8,618 bases of DNA from an uncultured Clostridia bacterium (GTDB taxonomy: Bacteria > Bacillota > Clostridia > Lachnospirales > CAMVHY01), in NCBI GenBank assembly GCA_947167415.1, contig CAMVHY010000044.1:1-8618 (forward strand), given 5' to 3'. Position 1 is the stretch's first letter; each line of letters starts with the position of its first letter. Shown piece after piece: positions 6,588 to 8,618 of this stretch. The translations under genes were made by a program, and so were the position numbers. A model generated the notes under the pieces. The model was not told the origin of the DNA. It did no database searches and saw only the letters and a list, made by a program, of their open reading frames with translations.

Positions 6588-7308
6588 AAAATTCCTCCTC
6601 AATTTCGCTCATAACGAGCGTTCCGATTTCAAAAATTTTTCTTTCATCCAAAACAACTGTTTCCAAACTATTTTTTGCTTTCAACAAAAAAACAACCGAC
6701 TTAATATTTTTTGTCAAACTCATCGCCGGAATATCAATTGCATTTAAATTATCTTTTATTATTTTCTCATACGAAATTTTTTTATATTTTCGTGCATTTA
6801 AATTAATTTTTGGATCGCAATTATAAATCCCATCTATATTTTTTGCATAAAAAATACAGTCCGCTTCAAGTTCGCATGCTCTCAAAGCTGTAATCGTATC
6901 TGTAGAAAAAAATGGATGTCCTGTTCCGCCAGCAAAAATTAAAACACAACTATTTTTCATATTTTTTAGTGCCGACTCTTTCGAAAATTGTTTTGTTATA
7001 TTTCCGATTATAAACGGCGTCATGACTTTTGCTTTTATATTATTTTGCGCAAAACAATCACATAAATAAATCGCATTCATAACTGTTGCAAGCATTCCAA
7101 TTTGATCCGCTTTGACTTTGTCCATTTTAGAATCTGCATTGCGTCCGCGCCAAAAATTTCCTCCGCCGATAACAATTCCAACTTCTACACCATTACTCAT
7201 AATATTTTTTATTTGTCGCGCTATATCATTAATAATTTCATCATCAAACTTATTATGTTTATTTGCCAAAGCTTCACCGCTTAATTTTATTATAATTCGC
7301 TTAAACAT
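6580..7308 (-). CDS. pyrH: UMP kinase (uridylate kinase)
   Basis: PyrH phosphorylates UMP to UDP with ATP in the cytoplasm, the entry step to UTP and CTP pools. The 242-residue product belongs to the amino-acid-kinase fold. KLSGE is at 8-12, the phosphate-binding GGGNFWRG at 48-55, the DQIGMLAT helix at 68-75 and the UMP-binding AGGTGHPFFSTD at 126-137. The ATP-side segment around AKNIDGIYNCDP is at 155-166. The region that usually reads MDxxAxxL has IDIPAMSL (191-198), a mild divergence. Start ATG 7308 has GGGAG 7 nt upstream. Translation ends with TGA inside the frr start, showing that TGA is a stop here. tsf, the usual upstream neighbour, is absent. Instead the gene has its own promoter at 7367-7396. 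Confidence 0.97.
   Translation of the reverse strand: MFKRIIIKLSGEALANKHNKFDDEIINDIARQIKNIMSNGVEVGIVIGGGNFWRGRNADSKMDKVKADQIGMLATVMNAIYLCDCFAQNNIKAKVMTPFIIGNITKQFSKESALKNMKNSCVLIFAGGTGHPFFSTDTITALRACELEADCIFYAKNIDGIYNCDPKINLNARKYKKISYEKIIKDNLNAIDIPAMSLTKNIKSVVFLLKAKNSLETVVLDERKIFEIGTLVMSEIEEEFYE
6594..6598 (-). promoter_or_regulatory. Shine-Dalgarno of frr inside the end of pyrH
   Basis: GGAGG on the minus strand, 6 nt before ATG 6587, lies within the last pyrH codons. It decides the frr start in favour of the ATG over the upstream TTG. Confidence 0.85.
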
Positions 7309-7315
7309 TCAAAAT

Positions 7316-7320
7316 CTCCC
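7316..7320 (-). promoter_or_regulatory. Shine-Dalgarno of pyrH
   Basis: GGGAG on the minus strand lies 7 nt before ATG 7308, confirming this start. Confidence 0.75.
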
Positions 7321-7366
7321 TGCTCAATATTTTCTATTTCATTTAAAAAACTGTGTTCCGCTTGAG

Positions 7367-7396
7367 ATTATATGAAAAATAAAATCAAAAAATCAA
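7367..7396 (-). promoter_or_regulatory. Promoter of the pyrH-frr operon
   Basis: On the minus strand, TTGATT (7396-7391) and a perfect TATAAT (7372-7367) are 18 bp apart. Transcription would begin near 7360, giving a leader of about 50 nt. The layout is identical to that of the giant gene's promoter. Confidence 0.6.
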
Positions 7397-7510
7397 ATAT
7401 AAATTTTATTTCTTACCGAAAAAAATTTTATTCATGTAATAATATTTTCCTTACGAAAAAAATAATTAAAAACAAAATTTGTGTTGCTGTAAAAAATATT
7501 TTTTTGACAT

Positions 7511-7550
7511 AAAAAAAAATCCATCGGTTCGAATCAATGGATTTTTTTAT
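7511..7550 (-). terminator. Intrinsic terminator after the right-edge gene
   Basis: Arms 7514-7524 (AAAAAATCCAT) and 7537-7547 pair perfectly over 11 bp around a 12-nt loop centred on TTCGAA. On the minus strand the stem leads into a run of T. A T run on the other side makes it potentially bidirectional. It separates the 7572-8618 gene from pyrH, so pyrH needs its own promoter. Confidence 0.9.
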
Positions 7551-7571
7551 AAATAACATCCAAATATGATT

Positions 7572-8618
7572 TTATAATGATCGGTTAAACTCGTTTATAT
7601 TGCCCTCGTTTTTTGACATTTCTGGCGATAAATCCTTGGAACGCTGATTAATTTTATCGTCGTAACCCAGCAATGGCGTTCTAATTGTGCTTTTTACTTC
7701 TTTTTTAGCGTTTGAACATCTTCTAATTAAAATTGATATTACTCCTATAATAATTGCCGCAATCAAAGCGACTATTGCTTCAACAATTGCACTCGTAGCA
7801 AAAAAATAAATACAGAACACAACAGCGCAGAATGTTAAAAACCAAAACAGATATTCTAAAATAGGCTTGCTTTTTTTATTTTCTTTACGATCGCCAGAAG
7901 AATGTATTCCGTTAGCCTTACCAATCACTGTGAAAGGTGATTGTTGTTCAGTTATGCTGGTATCTTTTTGGATAGATATATTTTCGGTTTCATTTTTATT
8001 TTTATCTCGATTATCACTTGTATTTGTATTATTTATTCTCGATTCACTGTTTTTTATTATCGTACCTTTTTTATCTATTTTATTTTCATTTGTATCTTGA
8101 TTATCAGTATTTATTTCCACTCTATTGCTTTGTGTTTCCTCATTTTTTTCCATTAATCTTTTTTGCTCTTGTTCTTTCTGTTTTTTCAACTCATTGCATA
8201 ACCTTTTCTTCTCTTCAGCTTCAATTTCAATCCCTATATTTTGTAGTGTCCGCGATACAAAGTTGATCTTTCCGTGTTCTTCTAAACCTTGATATCCACT
8301 ATACATTTCGTAAGCACAGCCTTCACAAAATTTATCCGTCAGGATTTTATTCGCAAGTTTTTTTGAAGTTGCTTTATCTAAGATAGTTAATTCTTTTGGT
8401 TTTATGCCCTGGTTCCCATATCTAAACATATTAGTCTCTTTTAACGAAAATAAAAAATCAAACACGTTAATTTCATCACTAAAGTTTGAAATTATATATT
8501 CTAAAGCTACTTTCCATAAAACACCTACATTGTTCTTATCTATTCTGTCAGTAAACATCTCTGCAAATTCACGTACCCAATACATGAGATAGTGCTCGTT
8601 TTTATCATTTGGGCTTTT
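7572..8618 (-). CDS. Unrecognised membrane-hairpin protein with coiled coil (5' end beyond right edge)
   Basis: I do not recognise this protein. The frame stays open through all 11 codons between the first visible ATG (8585) and the right edge. No RBS precedes that ATG, so it is probably internal and the gene starts outside the window. At least 348 residues are present. Counting from the ATG, residues 1-118 form a globular, helical-looking region with a CEGC pair at 87-90. Residues about 119-150 are a charged Lys/Glu/Gln-rich coiled coil. Residues 150-240 are a polar Asn/Asp/Thr/Lys/Ser linker with little order. Residues about 243-264 and 267-287 are two hydrophobic helices split by only a few residues, a tight membrane hairpin. 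A positively charged RRCSNAKK follows, then a 50-residue polar tail. It could be an inner-membrane protein or an Inc-like exported effector. The topology is clear but the role is unknown. An intrinsic terminator follows the TAA. Confidence 0.88.
   Translation of the reverse strand, partial: KSPNDKNEHYLMYWVREFAEMFTDRIDKNNVGVLWKVALEYIISNFSDEINVFDFLFSLKETNMFRYGNQGIKPKELTILDKATSKKLANKILTDKFCEGCAYEMYSGYQGLEEHGKINFVSRTLQNIGIEIEAEEKKRLCNELKKQKEQEQKRLMEKNEETQSNRVEINTDNQDTNENKIDKKGTIIKNSESRINNTNTSDNRDKNKNETENISIQKDTSITEQQSPFTVIGKANGIHSSGDRKENKKSKPILEYLFWFLTFCAVVFCIYFFATSAIVEAIVALIAAIIIGVISILIRRCSNAKKEVKSTIRTPLLGYDDKINQRSKDLSPEMSKNEGNINEFNRSL

Noticed and set aside
6588..6602. TTG start for frr at 6602
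   Set aside because: It overlaps the frr Shine-Dalgarno. ATG 6587 gives the canonical RRF length.
7525..7535. GGTTCGAATC in a terminator loop matching a tRNA T-loop
   Set aside because: The surrounding bases form an 11-bp terminator stem and no other tRNA part is present. A 10-base match built on the palindrome TTCGAA is plausibly chance.
7867..8592. Plus-strand hydrophobic frames opposite the right-edge gene
   Set aside because: Their apparent hydrophobicity is the mirror of the Asn/Lys/Asp-rich linker. They have no RBS.
1..8618. CRISPR array, insertion sequence or riboswitch
   Set aside because: No regularly spaced direct repeats, terminal inverted repeats with a transposase, or recognisable riboswitch core were seen on either strand.

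Overview
The window comes from a very AT-rich bacterium, by eye below about 30% GC. Spacers and third codon positions are full of A and T runs. Ribosome binding sites are strong (GGAGG, GGGAG, AGGGG) and promoters are near-consensus sigma-70/sigma-A. TGA works as a stop at the end of pyrH, so the standard bacterial code applies. A HydF-type [FeFe]-hydrogenase maturase points to a strictly anaerobic, hydrogen-metabolising lifestyle. Together with the pyrH-frr pair this fits Clostridia-like Bacillota best. The large unrecognised proteins, the AT bias, and a pyrH without tsf directly upstream or uppS directly downstream would suit a host-associated or reduced genome. That lineage and lifestyle are inference and cannot be fixed from this window.

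Layout: 1-4070 (minus) is one uninterrupted reading frame of at least 1356 codons, running off the left edge. It encodes a giant, Lys/Asn/Phe-rich, mostly helical protein of unknown function. It has two clear copies (perhaps three) of a roughly 153-residue repeat near its N-terminus, a death-domain-like stretch in the middle and a Cys-rich patch near the visible end. It has its own promoter and RBS at 4078-4126. A divergent consensus promoter (4335-4362) drives two tandem tRNA-Ser genes (UGA and GGA anticodons, 4383-4565), each followed by the same CCG-T8 trailer. Converging on them is hydF (5827-4613, minus). pyrH and frr (7308-6027, minus) form a translationally coupled operon with its own promoter and an intrinsic terminator. 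At the right edge is a second unrecognised minus-strand gene (8618-7572, 5' end outside the window), ending in an intrinsic terminator. Its product has an N-terminal helical region, a short coiled coil, a polar linker and a tight two-helix transmembrane hairpin.

Together: frr (ribosome recycling), pyrH (UMP kinase) and the tRNAs are housekeeping genes. hydF belongs to H-cluster assembly, but its partners hydE, hydG and hydA are not here. Its GTPase domain keeps the P-loop and NKxD motif but has lost the recognisable switch I and switch II signatures. The giant protein and the membrane-hairpin protein are the unexplained part of the window. They may be secreted or surface/host-interaction proteins, but no secretion signal is visible and this is only a hypothesis.
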